From Planobispora longispora (GTDB lineage: Bacteria > Actinomycetota > Actinomycetes > Streptosporangiales > Streptosporangiaceae), in contig NZ_BOOH01000016.1 in the NCBI RefSeq assembly GCF_016863135.1, positions 62,001 to 126,000 on the forward strand: DNA of 64,000 bases. Reading direction: 5' to 3'. A program made the position numbers and the translations under genes. Under the pieces are notes generated by a model, which worked only from the letters and a program-made list of their open reading frames with translations, did no database searches and was not told where the DNA came from. Positions 47,749-57,104 of this stretch are shown in pieces (position 1 is the first letter of the stretch; each line of letters starts with the position of its first letter).

Positions 47749-48271
47749 CGAATGGAACGCATTCGCCGATCGCATCGCAGTGCACGCGCAGAACTATCTG
47801 GACGGCCTGTCCCGGCTGGCCGGCGGCGAGGGCGGAGACGCCATCCTGCCGCTGCTGCTGGTGGAGGTGGCGCAGGTCAGTTCGGCCGGCGCGCAGCTCG
47901 GCGCGAGCCAGGACGTGATCCTGTCCGGCAACTGGGAGCCGCACCTGAGCGAAGACCCGGACGTCGACGCCGTCCGTACGGCGCTCGCCGAGCGGCTGGG
48001 CCCGGTGGACGACTACGCCGAGGTCTTCGACCCCTACAAGGACACCTCCGTCACGCCGTACCGCCTCTCGGACGACCTGACCGCGGTGGCGGCCGACCTG
48101 ATCCACGGCCTGAGGCACTACCAGGCGGGCCGCCCGCTGGAGGCGCTCTGGTGGTGGCAGTACTCCTACTTCAACACCTGGGGAAACCACGCGGGAGCGG
48201 CGATGCGGGCGCTCCAGGCGCTCGTCGCCCACACCCGGCTGGACGTGGCCGAAGAGCGCACGACGGTGTGA
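47741..48271 (+). CDS. DUF5063-family protein
   Basis: 176 residues from ATG 47741, overlapping recR by 8 nt. All-helical, acidic, cytoplasmic. Distinct blocks are [20 protein letters not shown] and [20 protein letters not shown] followed by [20 protein letters not shown]. Position after recR is shared by many actinobacteria, which points to a link with recR or ask, but nothing more is known. No catalytic residue is evident. Confidence 0.8.
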   Translation: MSDEWNAFADRIAVHAQNYLDGLSRLAGGEGGDAILPLLLVEVAQVSSAGAQLGASQDVILSGNWEPHLSEDPDVDAVRTALAERLGPVDDYAEVFDPYKDTSVTPYRLSDDLTAVAADLIHGLRHYQAGRPLEALWWWQYSYFNTWGNHAGAAMRALQALVAHTRLDVAEERTTV

Positions 48272-48362
48272 TCGTCCACATAGTGGTCTAAACCAGGGGG
48301 AACATATCGGTGCGCCAGTAGACTGAGAGCTCCACAGCCCTAGATTGCTTCGGAGACATCTC

Positions 48363-49637
48363 GTGGCGCTCGTTGTTCAGAAGTACGGTGGTTCGTCCGT
48401 CGCCGACGCGTCCTGCATCAAGCGGGTCGCCCAGCGGATCGTCGCGACGAAAAAAGCCGGCAACGATGTCGTCGTGGTCGTCTCCGCGATGGGTGACACC
48501 ACCGACGAGCTGCTGGACCTCGCCCAGCAGGTCTCCCCGCTGCCCCCGGGCCGCGAGCTCGACATGCTGCTGACCGCCGGCGAGCGCATCTCGATGGCGC
48601 TGCTGGCGATGGCGATCGCGAACCTGGGGCACGAGGCCCGCTCGTTCACCGGTTCCCAGGCCGGGGTCATCACCGACTCCACCCACGGCAAGGCGCGGAT
48701 CATCGACGTCACGCCCGGGCGGATCCGCGAGGCCCTCGACCTCGGCCAGATCGCGATCGTGGCCGGGTTCCAGGGCGTCTCGCAGAACTCCAAGGACATC
48801 ACCACGCTGGGCCGGGGCGGCTCGGACACCACCGCGGTCGCGCTGGCCGCCGCCCTGGAAGCCGACGTGTGTGAGATCTACACCGATGTGGACGGCATCT
48901 TCACCGCGGACCCGCGCATCGTGCCGGCCGCCCGCAAGATCCCCAAGATCTCCTACGAGGAGATGATGGAGATGGCGGCCTGCGGCGCGAAGATCCTGCA
49001 CCTGCGCTGCGTCGAGTACGCCCGCAGGTTCAACCTGCCGATCCACGTCAGAAGCTCGTTCAGCACCAAGGAAGGCACGTGGGTCGTCTCCGACCCCGAC
49101 AGTGAGGGAACAGAGATGGAGCAGCCGATCATCTCCGGTGTCGCGCACGACCGGAGCGAGGCCAAGATCACCGTTGTCGGGGTGCCCGACAAGGTCGGCG
49201 AGGCTGCGACGATCTTCAAAACGCTGGCGGACGCCGAGATCAACATCGACATGATCGTGCAGAACGTGTCGGCGGCGGCGACCGGACGGACGGACATCTC
49301 CTTCACCCTTCCGGCGAGCGACGGCCCCACGGCGCTGTCCGCGCTGAAGAAGGTCCAGGACCGCATCGGCTACGAGTCGCTGCAGTTCGACGACCAGATC
49401 GGGAAGGTGTCCCTGATCGGTGCGGGCATGCGCTCGCACCCGGGCGTCACCGCGACGTTCTTCGCCGCCCTCGCCGACGCGGGGGTGAACATCGAGATGA
49501 TCTCCACCTCGGAGATCCGCATCTCGGTGATCGTCGGGCAGGACGAGGTGGACGCGGCCGTCAGCGCCGCGCACCGCGCGTTCGACCTCGACGCGGACCA
49601 GGTTGAGGCCGTTGTTTACGGAGGTACCGGGCGATGA
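48363..49637 (+). CDS. ask: Aspartokinase
   Basis: 424 residues from GTG 48363 ([18 protein letters not shown]), the family start; the frame to 48345 adds unlikely residues. The kinase domain has KYGGSSVA and the [17 protein letters not shown] block. Two C-terminal ACT domains (~265-345 and 345-424) include [15 protein letters not shown] and [13 protein letters not shown] and would give lysine/threonine feedback. It phosphorylates aspartate, the first step to lysine, threonine, methionine and diaminopimelate. It overlaps asd by 4 nt. Confidence 0.96.
   Translation: MALVVQKYGGSSVADASCIKRVAQRIVATKKAGNDVVVVVSAMGDTTDELLDLAQQVSPLPPGRELDMLLTAGERISMALLAMAIANLGHEARSFTGSQAGVITDSTHGKARIIDVTPGRIREALDLGQIAIVAGFQGVSQNSKDITTLGRGGSDTTAVALAAALEADVCEIYTDVDGIFTADPRIVPAARKIPKISYEEMMEMAACGAKILHLRCVEYARRFNLPIHVRSSFSTKEGTWVVSDPDSEGTEMEQPIISGVAHDRSEAKITVVGVPDKVGEAATIFKTLADAEINIDMIVQNVSAAATGRTDISFTLPASDGPTALSALKKVQDRIGYESLQFDDQIGKVSLIGAGMRSHPGVTATFFAALADAGVNIEMISTSEIRISVIVGQDEVDAAVSAAHRAFDLDADQVEAVVYGGTGR
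49116..49637 (+). CDS. Internal aspartokinase beta-subunit start
   Basis: An in-frame ATG at 49116 ([20 protein letters not shown]) has GAGGGA six bases upstream. It would give a 173-residue protein holding only the two ACT domains. In Bacillus subtilis aspartokinase II and Corynebacterium, such a beta subunit is made from an internal start and forms an alpha2-beta2 enzyme. Use of the start here is inferred. Confidence 0.65.
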   Translation: MEQPIISGVAHDRSEAKITVVGVPDKVGEAATIFKTLADAEINIDMIVQNVSAAATGRTDISFTLPASDGPTALSALKKVQDRIGYESLQFDDQIGKVSLIGAGMRSHPGVTATFFAALADAGVNIEMISTSEIRISVIVGQDEVDAAVSAAHRAFDLDADQVEAVVYGGTGR

Positions 49638-50707
49638 GCCCTCGCAAGCCCACCCTTGCCCTTATCGGCGCGACCGGTGCCGTCGGCACCGTCATGCGCG
49701 ACATCATCTCCAGCCGTGAGGACGTCTACGGCGAGATCAAGCTCGTCGCCTCCGCCCGCTCCGCGGGCAAGGTCCTCCAGGTCCGCGGCGAGGACGTGGT
49801 CGTCCAGGAGCTGACCCCCGAGGTCTTCGACGGTGTCGACATCGCGATCTTCGACGTGCCCGACGAGGTCTCCGCGACGTGGGTGCCGATCGCCGCCGGG
49901 CGCGGCGCGGTCGTCATCGACAAGTCCGGCACCTTCCGGATGGACCCGGACGTGCCGCTGGTCGTGCCGGAGGTCAACCCGGAGGCCGCGCGCAACCGGC
50001 CGCGGAACATCATCTCCACCCCGAACTGCACCACGCTGTCGATGATGGCCGCGATGGGCGCGCTGCACGAGCAGTACGGCCTGCGCGAGCTGGTGGTCGC
50101 CTCCTACCAGGCGGCCTCCGGCGCGGGTGTGGCCGGTTCGGCCCGTCTCTACGACGAGGTCGAGGCGCTCGCGGGCGACCGTACGGTCGGGCAGACCGCC
50201 GGCGACGTGCGCAAGGCCGTCCAGAACGAGCTGGGCGACGACGAGTCCCCGTTCCCGGCCCCGCTGGCCTTCAACGTCGTGCCGTGGGCGGGCTCGCTCA
50301 AGGACGGCGGCTGGGCCTCCGAGGAGATCAAGCTCCGCAACGAGTCCCGGAAGATCCTCGGGATCGACGATCTGAAGGTCTCGGCGACCTGCGTCCGCGT
50401 CCCGGTGATCACCACCCACTCGCTGGCCGTGCACGCGAGGTTCGAGCGCGAGATCACCGTCGCCGACGCCCACCGGATCCTGGAGGCCGCCCCGACCGTG
50501 GTCGTCATGGACGACCCGGCCAACGGCGTCTTCCCGACCCCGGCGGACGTCGTGGGCACCGACCCCACCTACGTGGGCCGGATCCGCCAGGCGCTCGACT
50601 TCCCGAACACGCTCGACCTGTTCGTCTGCGGCGACAACCTGCGCAAGGGCGCGGCCCTGAACGCGGCGGAGATCGCCGAGCTGGTCGCGGCGGAGTTCGC
50701 CGGTTAG
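49634..50707 (+). CDS. asd: Aspartate-semialdehyde dehydrogenase
   Basis: 357 residues; ATG 49634 overlaps the ask stop (ATGA). The Rossmann loop is [18 protein letters not shown]. The catalytic Cys lies in [20 protein letters not shown], followed by [12 protein letters not shown]. It makes aspartate semialdehyde for the same amino-acid branch. The late [20 protein letters not shown] segment gives the His of the active site. Confidence 0.96.
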   Translation: MSPRKPTLALIGATGAVGTVMRDIISSREDVYGEIKLVASARSAGKVLQVRGEDVVVQELTPEVFDGVDIAIFDVPDEVSATWVPIAAGRGAVVIDKSGTFRMDPDVPLVVPEVNPEAARNRPRNIISTPNCTTLSMMAAMGALHEQYGLRELVVASYQAASGAGVAGSARLYDEVEALAGDRTVGQTAGDVRKAVQNELGDDESPFPAPLAFNVVPWAGSLKDGGWASEEIKLRNESRKILGIDDLKVSATCVRVPVITTHSLAVHARFEREITVADAHRILEAAPTVVVMDDPANGVFPTPADVVGTDPTYVGRIRQALDFPNTLDLFVCGDNLRKGAALNAAEIAELVAAEFAG

Positions 50708-50735
50708 ACGGCCGTCCGGACGGTCCGGGGCAGTC

Positions 50736-50781
50736 CCGGACCGCCGTGCGGACGGCGCAGACCGTCCGCACGGCGGTCCGG
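50736..50781. terminator. 20-bp perfect-stem terminator after asd
   Basis: Arms ccggaccgccgtgcggacgg (50736-50755) and their exact complement (50762-50781) flank a 6-nt loop. It lies between the convergent asd and M15-like genes and ends 6 bp before the latter's stop, so probably serves both. Confidence 0.8.
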
Positions 50782-50787
50782 CGCGAC

Positions 50788-51306
50788 TCAGCGGAACAGG
50801 ATGTCCCAGTGGGATGACGTACGGGCGTACAGGGCCCGGGGGGCGCGGTAGAGCCGGGCTCCGTCGTCGCGCCGGCCGATGAAGGCGTACCTGCCGGTGA
50901 TGTAGCGGTCGATGCACGGATCGAGTGCGACGTCGACCTTGTAGCCGTTGCGGTGGCTGTAGCGGCCCCGCTCGTGGCCGTTCTCCGTACCGCCGGTGAG
51001 GACGACGGGGCAGCCGCTGCACCGCTTGAGCTTGATCACTCTCCTGAGGGTGAACACCCGCATCTCCTCGAACGAGGTGCACCTCCGGTTGTCCCGGTCG
51101 GCGCATTCGCCGGAGGAGATCCAGCGGAGTCCGGCCTGCTCCAGGCGTTCGGCCGCCTGGAGGTGGCTGAGCCGTACGGGATGCTCGGCCGCCGCGGCGC
51201 TCTCCGGGACGAGCGCGGCCGCGGACAGCGGCAGGAGCAGGATCCCGGCGGTGAGAGCTCTGCCGGCTCCGGTGGTTCTTCGCAGTGTGCGGAGGCGTAT
51301 CCCCAT
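50788..51306 (-). CDS. Secreted M15-like peptidase-fold protein
   Basis: 172 residues, ATG 51306. A signal peptide (~1-40) ends near PESAAAAEHP. The mature part has four Cys (ECADRDNRRCTSF, KRCSGCPV) and RYSHRNGYKVDVALDP, which fits the SxHxxGxAxD zinc motif of M15 carboxypeptidases, plus a C-terminal SSHWDILF in place of the usual HWxH. The zinc His and Asp are present; the distal His is missing or moved. It may act on wall peptides or bind them. The function is inferred. Confidence 0.65.
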   Translation of the reverse strand: MGIRLRTLRRTTGAGRALTAGILLLPLSAAALVPESAAAAEHPVRLSHLQAAERLEQAGLRWISSGECADRDNRRCTSFEEMRVFTLRRVIKLKRCSGCPVVLTGGTENGHERGRYSHRNGYKVDVALDPCIDRYITGRYAFIGRRDDGARLYRAPRALYARTSSHWDILFR

Positions 51307-51440
51307 CGTCCGTCCTCTGTCGCGGATCGCCCTTCCGCCGAGAGAAGCAATGCCACCGGTGAAACCCGGCGACTCCTGCGCGCGCCTGATTTTTACCCTG
51401 TGATGCCGATCACCGTGCGCCGCGATGACCTAACCGGGCC

Positions 51441-52139
51441 GTGAGACGTACAGTGACGAGCGTGGCCACGTCTACTCAGAAGAGGGTCCGGGGATCAGAC
51501 CGGACTCGTGAGATCATCGTGGAGACGGCCCTGAGGCTGTTCCGCGAACGGGGCTACGAGGCCACCACGATGCGCGCCATCGCCGCCGAGGCGGGGGTCT
51601 CCGTGGGCAACGCCTACTACTACTTCTCCTCCAAGGAAGCGCTGATCCAGGCCTACTACGACCGGGCCCAGGCCGAGCACGAAGCGGCGTGCGAGGAGCT
51701 GCTGGCCAGCGAGCGCTCCTTCGCCGGGCGGCTGGGCGGGGTGCTGCGCGAGTGGGTGCGGGTCTCCGACCCGTACCACGAGTTCGCGGTGAAGTTCTTC
51801 AAGCACGCGGCCGAGCCGAGCAATCCGCTCAGCCCGTTCAGCGTCGAGTCGTCGCCCGCGCGGGAGTCGTCGATCGCGATCTACCGGCGGGTGGTGGAGG
51901 GCTCGGGGAGCCGGATGGACCCGGAGCTCCGCAAGGAGCTGCCCGAGCTGCTCTGGCTGCTCTCGATGGGCGTGGTGCTGTTCTGGGTGCACGACACCTC
52001 GGAGGGGTGCCGGAAGACCTACCGGCTCATCGAGCTCACCGTGCCGCTGGTGGACCGGCTGGTCGACCTCTCCCACCTGCCGGGCCTGCGGGGCATCGCC
52101 AGGGACTTCATCGCCGGGGTCCACGAGCTGCGCTCCTAG
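51441..52139 (+). CDS. TetR-family transcriptional regulator
   Basis: Up to 232 residues. GTGs at 51441, 51453 and 51462 are all possible starts and none has a clear ribosome site. The HTH is ETALRLFRERGYEATTMRAI then AAEAGVSVGNAYYYFSSKEA. The helical C-terminal domain binds an unknown ligand. It lies just upstream of the palindromes at 52217-52305 and the F420-type oxidoreductase gene, which it probably controls. Confidence 0.92.
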   Translation: MRRTVTSVATSTQKRVRGSDRTREIIVETALRLFRERGYEATTMRAIAAEAGVSVGNAYYYFSSKEALIQAYYDRAQAEHEAACEELLASERSFAGRLGGVLREWVRVSDPYHEFAVKFFKHAAEPSNPLSPFSVESSPARESSIAIYRRVVEGSGSRMDPELRKELPELLWLLSMGVVLFWVHDTSEGCRKTYRLIELTVPLVDRLVDLSHLPGLRGIARDFIAGVHELRS

Positions 52140-52216
52140 GGGGCGGCGGAGACGGCTCGGGGCCTTCGGCATCCGCGACGCGGTTTCGGACGTTCAGGGG
52201 AGAGCCGCCTCCATTA

Positions 52217-52305
52217 CATACCGTCCGGTTGGTATGGTCTGGTTGTTGACGTCCCCCGGTGTAAGTGCGGCAAGCTACATCAGAACGTCGTTCTAGAGAA
52301 TTCTC
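52217..52305. promoter_or_regulatory. Palindromic operator cluster before the oxidoreductase gene
   Basis: Three palindromes lie in 89 bp. CATACC (52217-52222) and GGTATG (52231-52236) are inverted around 8 bp, as in TetR-type sites. AGAACG-T-CGTTCT (52282-52294) is a perfect 13-bp palindrome. GAGAATTCTC (52296-52305) is perfect and nearly adjacent to it. Binding by the upstream TetR protein is inferred. Confidence 0.6.
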
Positions 52306-52340
52306 GACAGTGTCCGATGAGGAACATGGGAGGCAGCACG

Positions 52341-53309
52341 ATGACGACGGGCGCACGCTGGGGGATGACGGTCCCCTTCTACGACCGGTCGCTGGCCGCG
52401 TCCAAGGATCTGGTCGCCGAGCTGCCGGGCCTCGGATACACCGACATCTGGTCGGCCGAGGTCAACGGGGTCGACGGTTTCACGCCGCTCGCGCTGGCCT
52501 CCGAGTGGGCCCCCGGCCTCCGCCTGGGCAGCGCGATCGTCCCGGTCTCCACCCGCGGTCCCGGTCTGCTGGCCATGTCGGCCGCCACGCTCGCGGACCT
52601 CGCCCCCGACAGGTTCGTGCTGGGCATCGGCTCCTCCTCCCCGGCCATCGTCGAGCGCTGGAACGCCGGGGAGTTCGTCAAGCCGTTCTCCAGGACCCGT
52701 GACACGCTGCGCTTCCTGAAGAAGGCGCTGGCCGGTGAGAAGGTCACCGAGAAGTACGAGACGTTCGAGGTCAAGGGATTCAAGCTGGAGCGCGCCCCCA
52801 AGGTCGCACCGAAGATCGTCCTGGCCGCGCTCCGGCCCCGGATGCTCCACCTGGCCGCAGGGGAGGCCGACGGCGCGATCACCAACTGGCTCTCCCCGCA
52901 GGACGTACGGAAGGTCCGCGCCGAGGTCGGCCCGGACACCGAGCTGATCGCCCGCCTCTTCGTGTGCGTCAGCGAGGACACGGAGAAGGTCAGGGAACTC
53001 GCCCGGTGGATGCTCGCCAGCTACCTGACGGTCCCCGTCTACGCGGCCTTCCACGACTGGCTGGGGCGCGAGGAGATCCTCCGCCCGCTGCACGAGGCGT
53101 GGGCCGCCGGAGACCGCCAGGCGGCGCTCAAGGCCATCCCCGACGAGGTCGTGGACGATCTCGTCGTGCACGGCGACGCGGCCACCTGCCGCGCCCGGAT
53201 CCGGGAGTACGTCGACAACGGCCTCACCACCCCGGTGCTCGCGCCCATCCCGGGCGGGGAGGTCCCCATCGCGCAGGCCGTACGGGATCTGGCCCCCAGC
53301 GCGGGCTGA
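52341..53309 (+). CDS. LLM-class (probably F420-dependent) oxidoreductase
   Basis: 322 residues from ATG 52341, preceded by GGGAGG. The luciferase-like TIM barrel has YTDIWSAEVNGVDGFTPLAL, LRLGSAIVPVSTRGPGLLAM and LAPDRFVLGIGSSSPAIVER. ADGAITNWLSPQDVRKV and LVVHGDAATCRARIREYVDN are C-terminal family blocks. In actinobacteria most such enzymes use F420. The substrate is unknown; a nearby amidohydrolase might act in the same pathway. Confidence 0.88.
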   Translation: MTTGARWGMTVPFYDRSLAASKDLVAELPGLGYTDIWSAEVNGVDGFTPLALASEWAPGLRLGSAIVPVSTRGPGLLAMSAATLADLAPDRFVLGIGSSSPAIVERWNAGEFVKPFSRTRDTLRFLKKALAGEKVTEKYETFEVKGFKLERAPKVAPKIVLAALRPRMLHLAAGEADGAITNWLSPQDVRKVRAEVGPDTELIARLFVCVSEDTEKVRELARWMLASYLTVPVYAAFHDWLGREEILRPLHEAWAAGDRQAALKAIPDEVVDDLVVHGDAATCRARIREYVDNGLTTPVLAPIPGGEVPIAQAVRDLAPSAG

Positions 53310-53363
53310 GAGCCGCCCGCGGGGCGAGAGGCCGTCGGCCGGCGGGGAAGGGTGCGCCACGGC

Positions 53364-53415
53364 GCCGAGTGGGCATGGCGAGTGCCGAGTGGGAATGGCG
53401 AGTGCCGAGTGGGCG
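53364..53415. repeat. 20-bp tandem repeat, 2.6 copies
   Basis: Units start at 53364, 53384 and 53404 and read gccgagtgggcatggcgagt, with one change in the second. The third is cut after 12 bases. It is in the 246-bp gap between the oxidoreductase and YkvA-like genes; no other feature is visible there. Confidence 0.7.
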
Positions 53416-53555
53416 CCGAGTGGATCACCGGCGGGGAACTCGCGAAGAGGATCACGCGTTATATCGCGATGAGGCCGGGTAGGGGCGCTTCTCGGATCTT
53501 TGAAGCGCCCCGGAAGGGACACGGCCGGACGGGCGTGTTCTGCGAGGAGGTTCCC

Positions 53556-53894
53556 ATGGCGAAGGCGGCGCGCGCGGCGCAGGCGTGGAAGACGTACAGG
53601 GATGTGACCCGGCCGGGGACGCCGGGACTCGGAGCCCGGCTCCGGGCGATCCCCCGGCTCGTCAGCTCGGTGCTCAACGGGGCCTACCCCGGAATGGGCA
53701 GGGGCAGGCTGGCCATGCTGGGCCTCGGCGTGCTCTACATGATCTCGCCGGTGGACGTCATCCCGGAGTTCCTGATGCTCATCGGCGTGGTCGACGACTT
53801 CGGCGTCTTCCTGTGGCTGATGGGCTCCCTGCTCGGCGAGAGCGGACGCTACGTCGAGTGGGAGCGCAACCACATCAGAGCTGTTCCATCCTGA
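53556..53894 (+). CDS. DUF1232 (YkvA-like) membrane protein
   Basis: 112 residues from ATG 53556, preceded by GCGAGGAGG. The conserved core ALGVLYMISPVDVIPEF-like sequence (here GLGVLYMISPVDVIPEFLML) gives two membrane helices around an SPxDxIP motif. The role of the family is not established. Its last 20 bases overlap the end of the convergent amidohydrolase gene. Confidence 0.85.
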   Translation: MAKAARAAQAWKTYRDVTRPGTPGLGARLRAIPRLVSSVLNGAYPGMGRGRLAMLGLGVLYMISPVDVIPEFLMLIGVVDDFGVFLWLMGSLLGESGRYVEWERNHIRAVPS

Positions 53895-55071
53895 GCCAGG
53901 CGCGGGACGGGAGCGGGTGGCCGAACAGGCGGGCGGCGTTGCCGTAGGCCACCCGGGCGATGTCGGCGGGCGGCAGCGCGCCCAGCGTGCGGGCGACCGA
54001 CTGCTGGGTGTCGGGCCAGGTGGAGTCGGAGTGCGGGTAACCGCTCTCCAGCAGCACGTGCTCCAGCCCCACGGCCAGGCGCACGCCCGACAGGGCGTGG
54101 TCGTTGAGCGTGCCGAAGAAGAAGTTGCGGCGCAGCACCTCGCTGGGCTTCAGGCCGCCCTCCCAGGAGGCCTCCCCGGCGACCGGGTGGTCCAGCGCGT
54201 AGTCGGCCCGCTCGGCCAGCATCGGCAGCCAGCCCACGCCGCCCTCCACGATCAGGATCCGCAGCGCGGGGAAGCGCAGCGGCACGCCCGACCAGAGCCA
54301 GTCGGCGCAGGCGAACATGGCGCTGGCCGGCACGAGCGTGGTGATCGCCTCGATGGGCGTGTCGTTGGACGGCACGGGGGTCCAGGAGCCGGCCCCGGTG
54401 TGCAGGCAGACGACGGTGCCGGTCTCCTCGCAGGCCCGGAGGAACGGGTCCCAGTGGTCGCTGTGGATCGAGGGCAGGCGCAGGCGGGAGGGGAACTCGG
54501 GGAAGACCACGGCCTTGAAGCCGCGGGAGGCGTTGTCCCGGACCTCCTTGGCGGCGATCTCCGGGTCGGCCAGCCAGGGGAGCTGGAGCGCGATGATCCG
54601 CTCCGGGTAGGTGCCCGCCCAGACCTCGACGTGCCAGTCGTTCCAGGCGCGCAGGAGCGCCAGGCCCAGCTCCTGGTCGCGGGTCCTGGCGAAGGCCAGG
54701 CCGGACTGCCCGGCCAGCATTCCGGGGAAGCAGAGCGCCGCCCAGACGCCGCCGCGGTCCATGTCCTCGATCCGGGCCTCGATGTCGTGACAGCCGGGCC
54801 GCATGTGCTCGAAACGGACCGGGTCGAGCGTCCACTGCTCGCGGGGCAGCCCGGCGCCGACGTCGATCCCGGCGCAGGGGTAGGTGGCCCCGCCGTACCG
54901 CCAGACCTGGTGACCCGAGTCGGTCTCCACCACCTTGGGAGCGAGGTCGGCGTATTTCTCGGGGAGGCGGCCCTCGAACATGTCGGGGGGCTCGATCAGG
55001 TGGTCATCGGCAGAGATGATCACATAGTCCCGCCGCCTGGGCTCGGGGTCGGGCAGCAGCGGCGTCGTCAC
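53875..55071 (-). CDS. Amidohydrolase-2 family protein (ACMSD-like TIM barrel)
   Basis: 398 residues, GTG 55071, no ribosome site visible. YVIISADDHLIEPPDMFEGR carries the metal-ligand D-D-H pattern of this family; VVCLHTGAGSW and ESGYPHSDSTWPDTQQSV give the later His and Asp ligands. RGFKAVVFPEFPSRL lies between. Members decarboxylate or hydrolyse carboxylated aromatics and related compounds. The neighbouring oxidoreductase and TetR genes could belong to the same catabolic unit. The substrate is not inferable. Confidence 0.85.
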   Translation of the reverse strand: MTTPLLPDPEPRRRDYVIISADDHLIEPPDMFEGRLPEKYADLAPKVVETDSGHQVWRYGGATYPCAGIDVGAGLPREQWTLDPVRFEHMRPGCHDIEARIEDMDRGGVWAALCFPGMLAGQSGLAFARTRDQELGLALLRAWNDWHVEVWAGTYPERIIALQLPWLADPEIAAKEVRDNASRGFKAVVFPEFPSRLRLPSIHSDHWDPFLRACEETGTVVCLHTGAGSWTPVPSNDTPIEAITTLVPASAMFACADWLWSGVPLRFPALRILIVEGGVGWLPMLAERADYALDHPVAGEASWEGGLKPSEVLRRNFFFGTLNDHALSGVRLAVGLEHVLLESGYPHSDSTWPDTQQSVARTLGALPPADIARVAYGNAARLFGHPLPSRAWLRMEQL

Positions 55072-55404
55072 GCGATTAACGGTACGGCGCTGGCATCACG
55101 GTGGACAAGCCGCGAGGTCTCGTGTTGATCCCGGATCCGCCCCGGAACCGCCGGAGGGGGATGGTCGGCGGTTCCGAGGCTTCGGACCCGCCGGGAGGGT
55201 GCTGCTCATGGCGGGCCCTGGCCGCCGCTCCTACCCATTAATCCCTCGAATATCAGGAATTCATAGGGAATCTAGGTTTAGCGCGGCCGGCCGGTCCTCC
55301 GCCCCGCACCCTGTCGCGTTCGGCATGGGCTCGCCGCCTGCCGGCCGCGCGGAGGTAGGAAGGAAGGGCGGGGGAGCGTCGGATGCCTCAATCCTGGAGG
55401 ACAG
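55072..55404. other. 333-bp gap without a gene
   Basis: No credible coding frame. The middle (about 55240-55285) is AT-richer than its surroundings, with attaatccctcgaatatcag and aattcatagggaatctaggt, and could hold promoters for the amidohydrolase and for the interrupted gene that follows. No hairpin of note. Confidence 0.4.
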
Positions 55405-56104
55405 ATGGACGAGCAGCGGGTGCGCCCCGCCTGGCGCGTCGCGGGGGTCGCGGTACGGGTCACGCTGCTCGTGGTGTTGCTCGGGGCGCCCTCGTCGTCG
55501 CGCTGAGCTTCGCGCCTTCCAATCGCACGCTGGAGGAGTTCCGGGCGGCGGTGGACGCCGGCCGGGTCACCCAGGTCACCTACTGGCGTGAAGGGCCCGA
55601 GGAGGGGACATCTCCCGCCTGTTCTGGTCGGAGGGGCCGCTGGTCTGGCACGCCACCATGGAGCCGAGCGGGAGCCCGGACAGTTACTCGGTCGGGCAGC
55701 TGCGGCGCGACATCGGCGAGAAGCCCGTCCGGGTGAACCAGGTGGAGCCGTCGGCCGGAGACTCCAACTGGATCTTCCCTGACTGGCCGTTCCACGTCCC
55801 CCTGGTCGCTGGCACCTGGGTGGTCGGCGTCGCCTGGGTGATCGCATTCCTGGTCATGCTCGGCTCGACACCCCGGCTGGGCAACCGGTGGGCCTGGTTC
55901 TGGCTGTTCACCGTCGGCCAGGTCGGCGCGATCCTCTTCCTCCTGCTCGAACCCCGGCCGATCTGGTACGGGGCCGAACGCCATCCCACGCCGCGCGGGC
56001 GGGTGGGCGGCGGGTCGGGCTGCCTGCTCTCGATCGGGCTGGGCTTCCTGTCCGCCGTCGCCGCCATGGGAGTGGGCCATCTCGCCGGGCTTCTCCTCGG
56101 ATAG
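55405..56104 (+). pseudogene. Membrane-protein gene interrupted by two frameshifts
   Basis: ATG 55405 has GGAGGACAG before it and reads MDEQRVRPAWRVAGVAVRVT, then stops at ~55503. The next frame continues LVVALSFAPSNRTLEEFRAA and VTQVTYWREGPEEG. A third frame continues DISRLFWSEGPLVWHATMEP to the stop at 56104 with three hydrophobic helices (PLVAGTWVVGVAWVIAFLV and others). Each join needs one extra base, and each falls at a GGGG run (about 55481 and 55601). The restored product is ~232 residues with four membrane helices. It is either a recent pseudogene or two homopolymer errors. No family recognised. Confidence 0.65.
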
Positions 56105-56137
56105 ACCGGACCCGTCCCGGACAGAGGAGGACGGGGA

Positions 56138-56977
56138 TCAGGCGGTCGTCGCCTCGGTCTCCGCCTCCGGCCGCCCATCCCGCCCATCCCGCTCGTCCTG
56201 CTCGGGCTGCTCGTCCCGCTTGGCGGCCTCGGCCTGCAGGTCGGCGGCCTCGCGGCGGATCAGGAGGAGCCAGCCGCCGATCGCGATCCCGATGAACAGC
56301 CACCACTGCACGCCGTACGCCAGGTTCAGCCCGCCGCCCTCGCCGACCTCCGGCGCGGGGACGGGGTCGGGCGCCGCGGCGGCCTCCGGTGACTGCTCGA
56401 TCAGATCGACGTATCCGCCCAGGAGGCGGTAGGGCAGGCCCTTGCCGATCGCCTCGGTGTTGATCAGGAGCACCTGTCCCCGGGGGAGCCCCCCGCGGTC
56501 GCGGAGGCCGGAGGACTCCTCGGTCTCGGAAGGACGTATCCGCCCGGTGACAGCTACCTGACCTGTCGGCGGCGCGGGGACCTCGGGGAGGGCGTCGGCG
56601 GTGGCGCCCGCCTTGACCCAGCCCCGGTTCACCAGGACGGCCTCGCCGTTCCCGACGTTCAGGGGGGTCAGGACGTAGAAGCCGACGGCGCTGTTCTGGA
56701 CGCGGCGCCGTACGAGCAGCTCGTGGGCCGCGTCGAAGGCGCCGGTGGCCGTCACGGTGCGGTACTTGTCCCGCTCGCTCACGGCGCCGCCCGCCCTCGT
56801 GAGCGAGGTGACGGAGACCGGGGGCGCCTCGAGGTTGGCGGAGATCCGGTCGCTGCTGGCCGAGCGTTCCTCGAAACGGCCGAACTGCCACTGTCCGAGG
56901 AAGACGAAGGCGGGGATGACCAGCAGCACCACGACGTGGAGTGCGATCCATCGAGGGGTCAGCAGGAACCGGTACAC
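56138..56977 (-). CDS. SURF1-family protein (cytochrome oxidase assembly)
   Basis: 279 residues from GTG 56977 (VYRFLLTPRWIALHVVVLLV); GTG 56995 would add six residues. N-terminal helix (~7-28) and a C-terminal helix (~235-255) enclose an extracytoplasmic domain with LGQWQFGRFEERSA, AVLVNRGWVKAGA and a late YGVQWWLFIGIAIGGWLLLI. The family assists aa3-type oxidase haem insertion. A charged tail (AKRDEQPEQDERDGRDGR) follows the last helix. Confidence 0.9.
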   Translation of the reverse strand: MYRFLLTPRWIALHVVVLLVIPAFVFLGQWQFGRFEERSASSDRISANLEAPPVSVTSLTRAGGAVSERDKYRTVTATGAFDAAHELLVRRRVQNSAVGFYVLTPLNVGNGEAVLVNRGWVKAGATADALPEVPAPPTGQVAVTGRIRPSETEESSGLRDRGGLPRGQVLLINTEAIGKGLPYRLLGGYVDLIEQSPEAAAAPDPVPAPEVGEGGGLNLAYGVQWWLFIGIAIGGWLLLIRREAADLQAEAAKRDEQPEQDERDGRDGRPEAETEATTA

Positions 56978-57104
56978 GCTCCCAAGGGTAGGCACCGGAC
57001 CGACCGCCCCGTTCCCCGGCCGCCCCGTCCGGCCGGCCGGGCGTGTCCTCCGCGGGGGGACACCCGGCGGCTCCGGGGATGACGACCGGGGCTCCGGCTC
57101 GGGA

